Assembly (NCBI RefSeq): GCF_032884065.1
Contig: NC_088871.1
Location: 15,794,374 to 15,858,373, forward strand
From: Artemia franciscana
Taxonomy: Eukaryota > Arthropoda > Branchiopoda > Anostraca > Artemiidae
Length of the DNA: 64,000 nt
Reading direction: 5' to 3'
The translations under genes were made by a program, and so were the position numbers. Positions within the stretch are counted from its first letter, which is position 1. Every line of letters begins with the position of its first letter. The notes under the pieces were generated by a model. It ran no database searches, was not told the DNA's origin, and saw nothing but the letters and a program-made list of their open reading frames with translations. This document shows positions 46,051 to 58,398 of the stretch, piece by piece.

Positions 46051-47129
46051 AAAGTGGGAAACTAATAAGACTCAGATCTTTAATAAAATAACACGGAAAT
46101 ATAGAGAAAATAAAATCTGCAGTGCCACTTATAGCGTAACGTCTGGTGTTTTAGTTAAGATATTAATATATTTCTAGGAGTATTAGATAAACGAAGCTAT
46201 TAATCTATATTTTTGTAAGATCGCATCCAGAAGTTTTACTTTTACCAGTAGTTTCCACGATATTTGTTTTGATTTGTAAAATAGTCAGAGCCAAAACCCC
46301 TTTTCCTGCTAGTAACAAAACTTGCTACGTATGAGGAACAGGTTCACAAAATATAGTTAAAGGCTTTGATGTTTGACGGCCATATATGCTGTTTAAACTG
46401 TTTATGTTGCTATAGAAGACAATCAGATCACTCTGCTATACAAAGATCCATTCAAGATTATGCAGCACTCCTAAACTGACCCCTATCAATTGCAAAGGCA
46501 ACTTGCCCCTTTTCCAAGATATCTTGAAGAAAGTGGATTTCAGCTATGTCTCAATATATTCGGCTGCCCATTCCATTGAAGCTGATATGGAAATAATTCC
46601 GCTACAGGCAGGTAATTCTGCCGTACCTAAAACTAGTTTGAAAATATTCCAGGACTGCAAGGGATCTAAGAAAAGTGTAGGGTTACTACACAGGCTAATA
46701 GGAATATTCACAAATTGTTTCACAAGAACCCATCATCTTCACCAGCAATTTTGCGTGAATAGACATATGCCAAAATAAGACCAATATTTAGGAAAAGAAA
46801 AAGGTTTACATGTGGTCCAGATCTTGGCTTTAGAACCGCAGTTTCAAAAATTCACGGTATCGTCATTCAACAGTGGAAAGCAGCCATCTAGTACCCGTAA
46901 ATATCACATCTTTCTGAATCTCCAATCATCACTATTAAAAAGAAAGTGAAATTTATTGCTGACATATATAGAAAGAGCACGGAAGCTGTCACCCACAATT
47001 TTGTACTCTGCCTCACACCCCACCTACTAAAACAAATTAATTGGGTCTATGAGATCCCAGTTGTCATGCATAATACTTTTCTGAGTTTTTAAAATCTGAT
47101 TAGAAAAAAAATATAGTTTTTATATGCTT

Positions 47130-48240
47130 GGAAGATTGCTCTTGGTTTTACTGTCTAGAATAACTTTAAACCATCCAATAGCCCTACCTCATAGACCCAT
47201 CTCTGCCCTACCTGCCCTCAGCCATGTCCTTCAAGGCGAATCTTATCAAGAATTGAACGTTCAGCTGAAATAAACAATATCCTTACAAAAGAGCAAACAG
47301 ACTTCGCAAAAGACCATAGCTCTATAGAAAACATTATCCTCCTGGAAAATGATGCTAGAACCTCTCACAAAAGGAGACATTTCACAATGGGTGTCCTGTT
47401 TGATTGGTGAGATGCATATGTAAATGTACTGCAAGATAAACTGCTAGAGATAATTATTAACCTAGATTTTCCCTACTCTTTTTCTTGTTTTATGAAGTAC
47501 TTTCTAACAGAAATGTTCAAGTAATTAAAACAAAAATTTAGGTAAACCTCGGAGCTGTTCACATTACAAAGGGCCTTCGTCAAAGAGCTATTTTGAGCCC
47601 TCTACTTTCCAACCTATATATATCAGAACTTCAAGTATATCATCCGACGTTAGGATTTCCATTTTATTTGCACAATTGTGCGTCATCCCCCTTGACTGAG
47701 TACAGTTTTCCGAAATTCAAATCAAAAGGCAATCAGACCTATTTTGAGCATGTCTCAAGCCATAAGGGCTTCAAATATCATAGAACAGCAGCTGTACTAG
47801 CCACCATGCACAAATCCTTAACCCCAAGCTCTCTGCCAGCCTGAATAAAAGATATGTAATTTGGCAAAGAACTCAAACAAGTCATAGTAAACAGATGCCA
47901 TCGTCTTTTCATTTAAAGCTTCATACAGTTCTATATTTCAGGCTAAAATATGTTGCCCTTGTTCTCAATAGTGTTCTGTTTAAATGGTGGTCATATCTTT
48001 CTCCGTCATGTCACGCTTGCTTCTCAGTTAGTGAAATCATCCAGCAAATCTTTTTTGAATGCCATCTACCTTTTGAGGAGACCATTGCCCTCAAAACCGT
48101 GCTCCTTTGACAAAACACCAGATCAATTCAATACAATTTTGAATTCCAGTCTCCCTCCTCACTATGCTAAACTGGGATTTAAGTCACCCACTGAGATTCT
48201 AAAGAAGAGGGACATCTACTAGTTATCCTCACGCTGCTTC
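47130..48240 (+). pseudogene. Decayed non-LTR retrotransposon RT, different family
   Basis: Pieces in several frames: HPIALPHRPIS near 47170, EINNILTKEQTDFAKDHSS and ENIILLENDARTSHKR (47260-47375), MGVLFDW (stop) DAY, and KGLRQRAILSPLLSNLYISEL (47570-47632), the RT motif before the catalytic box. Downstream, FKWWSYLSPSCHACFSVSE and IIQQIFFECHLPFEE (47980-48080) have cysteine/histidine spacing like the C-terminal knuckle of R1/I/Jockey-type ORF2. Multiple stops and frameshifts. The region 46370-47000 may hold its upstream part, but I recognise nothing definite there. Confidence 0.7.
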
Positions 48241-48663
48241 AAGTGTAAGGTTGCTGAATTGCCTATTTTAATAGGTCCTAATCATGTCCACTGATGTTTC
48301 CAGTGCAATAAAACGGTGAAACAACCTGCCTTTGGCTTTCATCTACCTAACGCCTCATTTAAGAAGAAAAAAGAATCAATCTAGGCCGCATTTAAATCTA
48401 GCAAGTCATACTGGTTTGTTTGGTCAATTTAAATTCAAATACGAACTAAAATTTAACAATCAAATTAGAAATTTAGGGGGAGCGATGTCTTTCTTTTAAA
48501 AATAATTTTACCATGCAATTTATCTTTCGCAAGCAAAATGAACTCGTAATTTATGTGAGACTTTGTTTTATTCCTTAGAATCTTCCAATTTTAAGAAAAC
48601 AACGTAAAATAGGTATTCTTATTTAACAAAGCTTGTTTTTAATTTTTAATACACCTAACCGTA

Positions 48664-49166
48664 AAATTTTGCTTTCTTTTCTCTCTTTCTATCTCTCTCT
48701 GATTTTCTGAATTATCTTGTGTCCATTTATATTCGTTGGAGTGAAATAAAGCCATGACGCCAACCCCTTTTTTTAACGTTCTTATCAATTTCACTACAGT
48801 AACTTAAAAAGTACTGACATATGGTATTTAACAACTGAGGCTTGCTTCTAAGTCTATTTAATTCTATACAGTCTATTGATCTAACCAATTTATTCGCTCG
48901 TCTCTTTTCCAGTAAGTAATTTTGCTTTCTTTTCTCTCTCCCTCTATCTCTCTCTGCTTTTCTGAATTATCTTGTATCCATTTATATTCGTTGTAGTCAA
49001 ATAAAGCCATGACGCCAACCCCTTTTTTTAACGTTCTTATCAATTTCACTACAGTAACTTAAAAAGTACTGACATATGGTATTTAACAACTGAGGCTTGC
49101 TTCTAAGTCTATTTTATTCTATACAGTCTATTGATATAACCAATTTATTTGCTCGTCTCTTTTCCA
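48664..49166. repeat. 253-bp tandem duplication
   Basis: Unit 1 (about 48664-48916) and unit 2 (about 48917-49166) share TTTTGCTTTCTTTTCTCTCT, GAAATAAAGCCATGACGCCA (CAAATAAAGCC in unit 2), AAAGTACTGACATATGGTAT and GCTCGTCTCTTTTCCA. They differ at few positions, so the event is recent. No gene is affected visibly; it lies just downstream of the collagen XV/XVIII stop codon. Confidence 0.9.
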
Positions 49167-49695
49167 TAAAGCATGTAAAGCAGGGTAGTTTCAATTTGAG
49201 AGATTTCCAAAAAGGATACAGGGGGACATATGAACAGTCTAAAGAACTATCAAAAGTTCTGAATATGTATGCATCCTACCAGATCTTGCACATAGGATGA
49301 CCCCCCTCCTCCTCCGACCATAAAAAATGGAGCAACAAATATAAATTCTGATTATAGATCAATGGATTTTGGGCTAACGTTACGTCAGAGCTTTTTAAAA
49401 GGTGTTTGGTTTCTATTCGGCAAAACCTAAATTTTATCAATTAAGTGGCTTACAACATAGGCTACTAATCAAGTCACATGACACAAAAATGAATCATTAA
49501 AAGTACATATTTTGGCACTTGAAAAGTCAATGATTAGATCCTGGCAGTGAAAACTGTAACTTCTATTAAAAATTAATCCTATAGCACCAAGTAAAATTCA
49601 ATACTATTGACACAAATCAATGTAATAATACTGATATGCGAATGTTCATTATGTCGAACTATGAGTATCAGTAAAGCACACGACATTAAGAGTTA

Positions 49696-49984
49696 TTACA
49701 CTTGTCTATGGTCATCTTCTAAAACATCAAGGTATTCCTTTTCACTTAATATAACATCACTAACGCTTCGTTTTCTCCTACCATATAGTTGACTAGTCCC
49801 TTCAACACAAAGTATAATATGGGCATTACTGCATGGGTATTCTTCTTGCAACAAAATCTTCCCACTGAGTAGGGATGAGCCCAGTCCTACTGTTTCGGAG
49901 CTTCTTGTTTTCCATTTCTTGCAGGAAAAGTCGGTTGCTCTCTCTCCCGACTGTCTGGCACCATGCCAAATAGATTTTGTTGGC
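49696..49984 (-). CDS. Collagen XV/XVIII (multiplexin) endostatin domain, last coding exon
   Basis: After acceptor AG at 49985-49986 the exon completes a tryptophan split across the intron (TG|G). It reads PTKSIWHGARQSGERATDFS, CKKWKT, GLGSSLLSGKIL and YPCSNAHIILCVEG, matching the C-terminal third of endostatin (WPQK.VWHG...C..WRT...ASSLL.GRLL...C..AYIVLCIE). All three cysteines expected here are present; a fourth is in the 58399 exon, so both disulfides can form. A 32-residue tail with RRKR follows and ends at a stop at 49696. The protein is an extracellular basement-membrane collagen. Endostatin is its releasable C-terminal domain. The gene runs right to left. Confidence 0.93.
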
Positions 49985-51494
49985 CTGGAATTTTGGATCA
50001 ATTTAAGTTTACGCTATATTATTTTTTTAACAGGTATTATTATCCACTTACTATTAAATGCTACGTTAAAATTTGCGAAACTTTCGAAACAAAAGAAACA
50101 AATGGGCTTCGTACAACTTTTGAACAGGCGGACATTTTAAAATCAGAAACAAAACCATATCTTAATAGTCATTCTAATCCATTTAATCTATTTTGTTTTG
50201 ACATGTTTGGTCAGAAGAGTTTACCATAGATCGAAAGTATAAAGTTTTAGCCCAAATAAAACCTTTTTTCCTTTAAGAGAGTGATGATACTCTCAGCGTT
50301 CCAGGTATTCTTTTCCTTAGTTATAATCACGTCGTAATACTGTTTTCCCAGAGGTTGCTGAGGAGTTTAGGTAACTGGTTAAGATTAAGAAATTAAGGTA
50401 GCCTGCCAAATTGGTGTAACCTGTCAAATTGGAGATTGTATCACGACCAATTAGTGAGAATTTGCTCTGACTTGAAGAATCGATATCTGAGGAGCATATA
50501 TAAAATTTTGTCAAGCAAAAGAGTTTATCCTATATGGTTTATGGTCCTGGTGATCCAACAAAAAATATTATTGCAGCAGGTTGACAAACATGGTTGTGTG
50601 CTTTTTGCACTTACACTTTGTGCATTTGTGTTTCAGAGATTTACTCCACTTGAGGTAATATTTTTCGTTATTTTCGCTTTTTACAGCATTACTCCCATTA
50701 CGTAAATATATTCATGGAAATTCCAAATATTTGTTGAATATCGTATTGTATCAACGTTAAATATCAGTTCATATCGTATTGTATCATTAAAGCCCAGAAG
50801 TCCTCAATATTAGATTCACTATCGCTATGTTTGTTGTTGTCATGCATCGTTACTTTACAGGAATCTCCAATATTAGTTTGAGCATCACCATTTCAGATTC
50901 GATGAAAAGCAATGTCGATTGAATATCATATTACCACGATAGTATAAGATTTTACAATCTAAAGGAGATTACTATAGTTAGAAAGTAAAATTGAATTGCA
51001 GTGAGTGATTAATACTTATTATTATTTTTCTTCGGTTGATAAGAGAATCCAACTACCAAATTCGCAGTGAATACCCAGTAGTAGGAATAGTATGTCGTGC
51101 TCAAGTCATGGCTCAAAGGAATCTAGCAGCCGGGGCTTCCCCCGAAAATGTAAGATATAATGGAAAATAACAGACAAATAAACCCTTTGCTTTAGCGCAG
51201 CACCTATCACCCTACTGGCACTGGAGCCTCGACTGGCATAGACGTCTTGCAGTGTCTGCCTCAAGGGAAAAAATAAGTCACTTTAGTTCATTCTGTTTTA
51301 CACATTGTGACAAACACATCTAGGTTGTGTAGCTTTTCCCTATTTTCGAGCAAGGGAGATAAATACTATTGAGTTTAAAGTTACTTCATAATTTGGGAAG
51401 ATCCAGCTTCTAGTTCTAGTCCTGGTATCCTTCAAAAGGAGGAATATTAAGAGGTTAAATATCGGAGTTAAAGGAATTTTTGCTTCCAGCTATA
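49985..51494. other. Collagen intron, left part; nothing else recognised
   Basis: AT-rich intronic sequence between the last collagen exon and the hAT element. Short open frames on both strands show no domain. Confidence 0.5.
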
Positions 51495-51502
51495 ATTTAA
51501 CT

Positions 51503-51575
51503 CAGGGCTTCTTAAACTGTGGGTCGCGACCCCCAGGGGGGTCGCGAGACTACTGAAAGGGGGTCGCAAAGATCT
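51503..51575. promoter_or_regulatory. hAT left end with repeated GGGTCGC subterminal motifs
   Basis: After the inverted repeat come GTGGGTCGCGACCCCC, GGGGGGTCGCGAGAC and GGGGGTCGCAAAG. The right end has GGGGGGTCGC (54203-54212) and GAGGGGGTCGTTT (54171-54183). Repeated subterminal motifs of this kind are usual transposase-binding sites in hAT elements. Binding here is inferred. Confidence 0.6.
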
Positions 51576-52036
51576 GATACTTTTCAATCATTATAAATAA
51601 AATTTTAAAATTAGTATACACACTACGTACAAATATAAATACAAATAAAAATCATACAAAATACTATTGTAGTTTTATTATAACTTTTTTTTTAAAGAAG
51701 TGGCAATGCAAAACTGTTATGTAGGGCCTATAAATGAAAATATGGAAGTAGCATTTAAACTAATAAATACAACGCGCTCCTCGATTTTCAACTGAACCTT
51801 CGACATTGATGTCTGGCCGCCGGCGTCAGTGTTTGCAAGATAACTTAGTGATTATAAGTACCCAGACGCCGCGTCGCCTTACAGCTTACACATACTGTTT
51901 GTACTTCAGTTTGGACTCAGCTTTGTCTTCGTAGTGAAATGTGTGTATTTACTGTGTAATTTTCAGTTGGTGTTTTTAATTATTACGTTCAAGTTCAACT
52001 ACATTTTGTTTAATTCTTTATCATTATTTAACTATC

Positions 52037-53914
52037 ATGGATAAATGGCTAATTAAAATTCCAACTAGGACGTCGGCCACGTCGTCACAACCAAGTTGCA
52101 GTGCTTCAAATCCGACTTCTAGCAAAACAAGAAAAATAAAATATGACGAATCATATTTGCAGTATGGCTTCACATGCTCTTCTCACAACAATGAAGAACA
52201 ACCAGTGTGCTTAATTTGCAAAGAAGTTTTGGCTGCAGAAAGCATGAAACCGTCAAAACTGCAACGACATTTGTATACTAAACATGCAACTTTATCAAAA
52301 AAGCCAATAGAATATTTTGAGCGTTTTTTGCAAACATCAAATGAAGAAAAGAACACTTTGGAGAAGTATATTACTTTGAATGATAAATATCTATTGGCTT
52401 CGTATGAAGTTTCGTATTTGATAGCAAAAACGAAAAAGCCTTTTACTATTGGAGAGCAACTTTTACTACCTGCAGCTATAAGAATGTCTGAAATTGTTCA
52501 TGGAAAATAGTATGCTGCTGAAATTAGTAATATCCCATTATCAAATGACACTGTGTCCAAAAGAATGTCAGACATTAACAATGATCAATTTCAACAGCTT
52601 CTTATAAGGCTTAAAGACAGCTCAAAGTTTGCAATACAACTGGACGAGTCGACAGACATTTCACAAATGGCACAGTTGTTACTTTTTGTAAGATATATTT
52701 ATGAGGGAAGCATTCATGAAAATATACTGTTTTGTTGTCCTCTGGAAGGTCATACTCGTGGAAAAGATATATATAAAAAAGAAAATGAGTTTTTTGAAAA
52801 AAAAGGATTAAATTTGAAAAATTGTGTTGGTTTGTGCACGGACGGTGCTGCAGCAATGACCGGACAAGATCTTGGTTTTACAGCATTTGTTAAAGCTGAA
52901 AATGATCATATTACATTTACACATTGTATGATTCACCGAGAGGCACTTGTTGTTAAAAAAATTGCACCAGAATTAAACCCTGTGTTTTTTGATGCAGTCA
53001 TAATCATTAACTTTATTAAAAGTCGAGCATTTAATAGTCGATTGTTTAAAACTTTGTGCATTGATATGGATTCGGATTATACAAGTTTATTGCTACATGC
53101 TGAAGTTAGGTGGCTATCAAGAGGTCGAAGTTTGAAACGATTATTAACTTTAAAAGATGAAGTTCTTATATTTCTAACAGAGCAAAATTCTAATTTGGCC
53201 GATTATTTTCACGATAATTTATGGCTTCTCAAGCTATGTTATTTGGCAGATATTTTTGATAAAATCAATTATATGAATTTATCAATGTAGGGAGTCTGCG
53301 TTTATATGTTTATGTTAAAAAATAAACTTGAGGCCTTTGTTAAAAAAATTCTTATATGGAAGAACAGAGTGAAAAGTGGATCGCTCGAAATGTCTCCATT
53401 TACTGACGAGTATAGTTATAGACGAGTATGAAGTAACAATATTTCAAAAAAAGATACTCCTATAACAAAAATTATAGTTAATCATTTGAAGCATATGGAA
53501 GTTTACATGCACAGGTATTTTCCCAATGATATCGATACACAACAATGGATTTGCAATCCATTTTCAATTGAAATGGAAGAAATTAATTTTTTAAACTTAA
53601 AAGCACAAGAAGAATTTGCCGAATTAACAAGTGATACTACCTTGCGACTCAGATTTTCTCAAGTGCCTGTGCATGAATCTTGGATAGAAATCAAATCAGA
53701 ATATCCCCTACTATCGGAAATGGCAATGAACAAATTACTGCCATTTTGTACAGCTTATTTATGTGAATCAGCCTTTTCCACATTAACTTACATAAAATCA
53801 AAATACCGTTCAACTTTAATAAACGTTGAAAATTTATTACGATCTGCACTAACTCAAATTGAGCCTAGATTTAATTATTTGTGTAAAAATAAACAATCAC
53901 ATCCGTCATATTAA
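52037..53914 (+). pseudogene. hAT transposase (ZBED5/SCAND3-like), three in-frame stops
   Basis: One frame of 626 codons, including the stop. The N-terminus has a BED-type zinc finger: CLICKEVL..., then LQRHLYTKH (residues about 56-82). The RNase H-like core shows KFAIQLDESTDIS (first catalytic Asp) and GLCTDGAAAMTG (second Asp), then HCMIHREAL and EVRWLSRGRSL. The C-terminal hAT dimerisation region reads CESAFSTLTYIKSKYRSTL. Stops are TAG at 52508, TAG at 53288 and TGA at 53429; no frameshift is present. Each stop is one substitution from a sense codon. The product would cut and paste the element, but this copy cannot encode it in full. Confidence 0.93.
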
Positions 53915-54245
53915 TATTGTTTGATGTTAATAATATGTTTTTATTAAAAAATTGTTACAAAAGTTTATTTTTTCTATTGAATATATAGATATAGTTTTAT
54001 GTTATTTTATTTATTGTGTTTTATTACGACCGATATCCCGTCAACGTTTCCAATTATATATATGTGAAATGAATGGGTACGTATTCTTTAATCCTTATTT
54101 TATTCACATTTTAAAATAGTGCGATATTACATCTACATCTACGGTTAATATATATTTCATTATATGGAGGAGGGGGTCGTTTAAAATTTCCTAAGCTTGA
54201 AGGGGGGTCGCTATATAAAAAAGTTTAAGAAGCCCTGATTTAACT

Positions 54246-54829
54246 CACGGTTGTATTGACATTACGCACTTTCCTGCTCCAACTTGAACATTTGTCGTGG
54301 TAGTAAGAGCTTTAGAGGTGGTTTTATAACCAAACTTCGGGGATCTTTAAATTATACCAACGCGAAGTATTGACTTTTGGGGGCGATTCTAATTTAGAGA
54401 TGTTCTTTTTCCCCTGGACATACTCTTTAACACTGGTGATTTACCTATTTTTCAGGATTTTGCAGCTTTTGGCTATAGATTTTTTTTCACTTGGGAGTAG
54501 AAAAGTCTATCAATAACGTTTGTATAGAACAACAGTCACATACGACAACAACATGTTGTATATAAAAACAGTAACTTTGGAGACACCACAGTATACAAGT
54601 TGTTCAATATTGACAGGAAAGTAATATAACAGTTAGCTCAAAGTCCTTAACTCAGAAGCTTCCTTTCCATTTGTGTTTTTAGAAGCCAACATACAAGAAT
54701 TTTCTCCTTTGATTGAAACCTTATAAATTTATGCCCCCCCCTCCTCCAGTCCTGGCCTAAATAATGTTTCTGGCGAAACTAAATGTAACAGATGTTTATA
54801 CAGTTCAGAAGAAAGAATCAAAAGTTTAC
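54246..54829. other. Collagen intron, right part; nothing else recognised
   Basis: Intronic sequence between the hAT element and the 54830 exon. The sequence immediately below that exon forms part of an open frame on the minus strand, but it lies past the splice donor. Confidence 0.5.
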
Positions 54830-54945
54830 CAGTTTGAATCGGTGAGAATGTCTTTTCCATCAAAGCTGTAAATACGTGAATTTTGACTGATTTCTCCACC
54901 GGCACCATCAAAGATTTGACTCCATGAATCAAACAATATGTCGCC
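54830..54945 (-). CDS. Collagen XV/XVIII endostatin domain, middle exon
   Basis: Acceptor ...TTTCTTAAATTTAAG (AG at 54946-54947), then GDILFDSWSQIFDGAGGEIS and RIYSFDGKDILTDSNW, and a GTAAAC donor (54824-54829). It matches the endostatin block LLFPSWEALF...RIFSFDGKDVL..PTW. It starts in phase 0 and ends two bases into the tryptophan codon, exactly complementing the exon at 49984. The 4.8-kb intron to the next exon contains a complete hAT transposon. Confidence 0.93.
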
Positions 54946-55399
54946 CTTAAATTTAAGAAAAAAATATTATCTGTAGTGATATTTTGAAAATATGTCAGTT
55001 AATTCTCGTAGTTCATTTGCATTTCTTTTTGTTTTTTTTTTTCGATTTAACATAAAACCAAAATGGTCATACCCCTTAATGAGGGGCAAAAGCCATAATT
55101 ATTGGGGGAAAAAACTTAAGGATTGAATACACCAAATAACAATCAAGACAATAAAAAGTAAACGAATAAATCAAAGCAGACCACAAAATCAGAAAATGAA
55201 AGGCTAAAAGAAAAAGAAAAGCCAGGCTAGCATTGCACAAGGCCCCCAACGTGAGTAAATAAAACAAAATAATAAAACAAAACTACGTAAAGGACTTGTG
55301 TTCCATCACCAAAGCTCAATAAATGGTACCTAATATTTTTTTTCAGACTGTACTGGTTATGCCCATATGACTTACTAAAGGGATTAAGTCTCTTAGGAT

Positions 55400-56830
55400 T
55401 CCTAACTGAAAACCTAGATCTTTCCGAATCGACAGGAGTTGATACGTTCTAGAATGTCTAAGAACCGAAAAAGGAGACAGAATCAACAGAGACCTCTCAC
55501 AGAAATAGTTACCAGGCTTTTGTATGTTAAAATGTATTTATTTTTTAATATATCAAACGGTAAGCAGTAATGCTTGTCGCTATAATGCACTTCTCTTATA
55601 CGCTTCAAGTCTGAAATATTCAAGAAAAAAAAAACAATGTCTCTTTCTCCGATTGATATTTAAGTTCTAAAGGCCATGTACAAATTTTCTAGCATTGTTA
55701 TTGCTTTATTTTGAAGTACCTGAAGTGGTTTTATATGCTATCCAAAAAGTATTTTGACACATCATCTTACGCAAATTAATCTAAAAAAGATGTAATCGCA
55801 GAGTGAGAATCATTTTCGAAACTGAATATGGTAAATGTGTTTTACCAGATGCATAAAACTTATATTTTATGCAAGTTTTACGCATAAATGGTCAAAATGA
55901 ATCTGAAATGACGGGAGCTGGTCAAGAAAACTCCCAAATAGTGGTATGGATCAACCCTCTGTATCTTAAATACAGAAATTTTGAGCTCTTAGCATTAAAT
56001 TTTTCGAATACCATATTCCAAACAATCAAAAATTACAAAATTAGTTTTCGTAGAATTCACCACTAAAGAGTTATAGATGAGACACTGGCTAAGTAAACGT
56101 GTTGATAAATGTTTGATAAAAGTTTGAAATAATGTAGATGAGTTCCTCGCTTTAACGGCTAAAGCTGTGTCATCAGCAAATTGAATCTAAAAACCATTGT
56201 TCTCATACAGTTATCTTGGAAGATCATTAATATATTCCAAGAAAAAAATAGGACCTAGTACAGAGCCCTGTGGGACACCAATATCATCAAGGTCATCCAG
56301 GCATCTTGGAAGATCATTCATATATATCAAAAATAAAAGAGGACCTAGGACAAAGCCCTGTAGGACACCGTTATCATCAAGGTCATCCATGCTTGACAAA
56401 TGACTACAAACACCCACCTCAATCTGCCAGGATAAGAAAGAAATGATTCTATTATCTATAGTGCCCTCCCTCGTTTACCTGCATTTTCCATTTGCTTAAA
56501 AAGTATAGCATGGTTTAGAGTGTCAAATGCTTTATTTAATATCAACGAACACGGTCGACAAATGGTAATTATTATCCAGGAAATCATTTCACTATAAAAA
56601 GAAGGTGCAATCACTTGTTCTGTCGAATGGCCTACACGAAATGCAAACTGATACTTCGTAAAGAAATTCATTTTATCTCAATAAGACGAAATCCTGCCTT
56701 TTAAAATGTTCTCCATGTCTTCACACAATGGTGACAGAGCCACAATCGGGTGATAGTTATTTACATTAGATTTATCTCCTTTTTATATACCGGTATTGCA
56801 CATGCAATTTTCCATCAACTAGGAAATGCA
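55400..56830 (-). pseudogene. CR1/L2/Jockey-type LINE RT fragment with internal 90-bp duplication
   Basis: On the minus strand: NFFTKYQFAFRVGHSTEQVI (56670-56610), LILNKAFDTLNHAILFKQME (56560-56480), then GVPQGSVLGPIFFLEYINDL. That last block is present twice (56211-56300 and 56301-56390) as a tandem duplication. The catalytic IQFADDTALAVKAR follows at about 56190-56140, then LVVNSTKTNFVIF near 56060. These are RT motifs in correct order. Stops and frame changes show decay. It lies in the collagen intron between the 54945 and 58399 exons, in the same strand sense as that gene. Confidence 0.82.
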
Positions 56831-57372
56831 GCTGAGGAAATGCACGAGTTATTCATAGTATAGTTATTATACAAAGAAGGAATACTGTCTGTTAATACTT
56901 TTAAAGATTTTTCATTCTTTCATCGTCAAAAGCAGTATTCTTTCACTATTAGTTCATTATTAGTGTACAAGTTAATTGCGGTAGTTTCATATAAATTTGT
57001 TTCAAAATGGTTCGGCAAATCTAGGGAAAAAATTGACAAGCATATGCAATAATGACAATAATTATTTATTTCTAGCGGGCTAATACATTTGATTGCTACA
57101 AGAACTTTTCCAAAGACACAATTTACCACGAATTTATATAATATCCTCCGAATACGGTGCCACGGCGGAAGCAAAAGCAAAAATTTACAGTAACAGAGAT
57201 AGTGAATAAGAATAGGACAAAGATCTTTCACTTCCAAAAGTGGCTAAAACCCAGAAAAAAATAAATTGAATAGCCACAAAAAAACTAAAAATAATTTGCA
57301 TGGATCTTTACGGCTTTTTTCCCTCTAATACCAACAATCTTCGAGCAACCAATTCTAATCTTCAGTCTGGAG

Positions 57373-57800
57373 TCAGAAACTAGCCATGAACGGAAAGCCC
57401 TTTTTTTTCTTTTTTTTTTTTAGCGATAATGTTAATATCCAGCCACCACAAAATAAGACAAAAGAGACATAATTGTTTTTTAAAGAAGGAGAAAAGAAGA
57501 AGAGGAAACCGACGCATTTATCAACGTTTAAACAAAGGCCAATACGTGAAAATGCTTTACTGATGTCAGTTACTAATCTTGAAAGAATATTCTCAGATCT
57601 ACTTACAACTAAATGCTCACCAGCATAGGCTAGGTGTGACATGGTAGCTAAATCCAACAAAGATGTTGAAGGTATATATAGAAGTATTTGAGAAATTGCT
57701 AATTTAAACAAGCTAGGAGACAAAACTCTACCTTATCGAACTCGCCTTTGAAAAGCGATTTTTCTTTTATCACAAACAGAATTATTAACTTTAACTTTAA
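57373..57800 (-). pseudogene. Second LINE RT fragment (palm)
   Basis: The frame at 57723-57490 reads MSPSLFKLAISQILLYIPS, LAYAGEHLVVSRSENILSRL, VTDISKAFSRIGLCLNVDKC. This corresponds to the RT segment around the catalytic YADD, here YAGE, followed by the conserved SxxGLxLNxxKC region. The upstream piece in another frame lies at about 57725-57760. The family differs from the neighbour at 56 kb. Confidence 0.72.
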
Positions 57801-58398
57801 AAAATGAAAACGAGTGCCAATATTTCAGTAGGAAAACAATGGACATAAAAATATATTAAAAAAAAAAAACTTGGAAAAAATTACAGAAATCTTGCTATTT
57901 TCTGGAAGCTTGGGGCTCAAAGACTTTCTGTGTACAATTCTGGACTTGTATATGGGTGTGTGGGTAAATACTTGGCATAAATACACTGGAAGGAGCCCTT
58001 ATGCCTACAAAACCTTGTTCTTGTTGGGCGGGAATTGGGCTAATGCTTTTAGACTGGTTCGGACAAAGACACATTTAAAAATTGAGCCAAATGACCAATT
58101 TGGTCAATAGTTTTATTGTGCTTAGATATTTACTGTTAGGCACAATCTTTTAAAACTGAAAACTATAGTTGAATTAATTATTAGTTTTTTGTCACTTCTT
58201 TTCAAAAAAGGAGGTGAATAATCATAATATTTGAAAAAGAAAAAAAAAGTTAAAGAAAAACTTTGCGAAATTAATTTTATAAAAAAAGGAATGAAAACAT
58301 TCTGTGAGGTTGCTCTACAACCAATCTAACAAAGAGTCAGACCAAAGTTCCCTGTGAAAATACAAACAAATAATAATTTAGATTTGACAAAATGTTAC

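Larger units (their letters stand above)
51503..54237 (+). mobile_element. hAT transposon, complete, with 8-bp target duplication
   Basis: The ends are a perfect 16-bp inverted repeat, CAGGGCTTCTTAAACT, at 51503-51518 and 54222-54237. The element is flanked by identical ATTTAACT (51495-51502 and 54238-54245). The 8-bp duplication and the CAGGG start are standard for hAT. Length is 2735 bp with one BED-finger transposase frame. Subterminal GGGGTCGC motifs recur several times near both ends. It sits in a collagen XV/XVIII intron, antisense to that gene. Confidence 0.96.

Noticed and set aside
46370-47000. Upstream domain of the 47-48 kb LINE
   Set aside because: Position makes it plausible, but I could not find endonuclease motifs in any frame.
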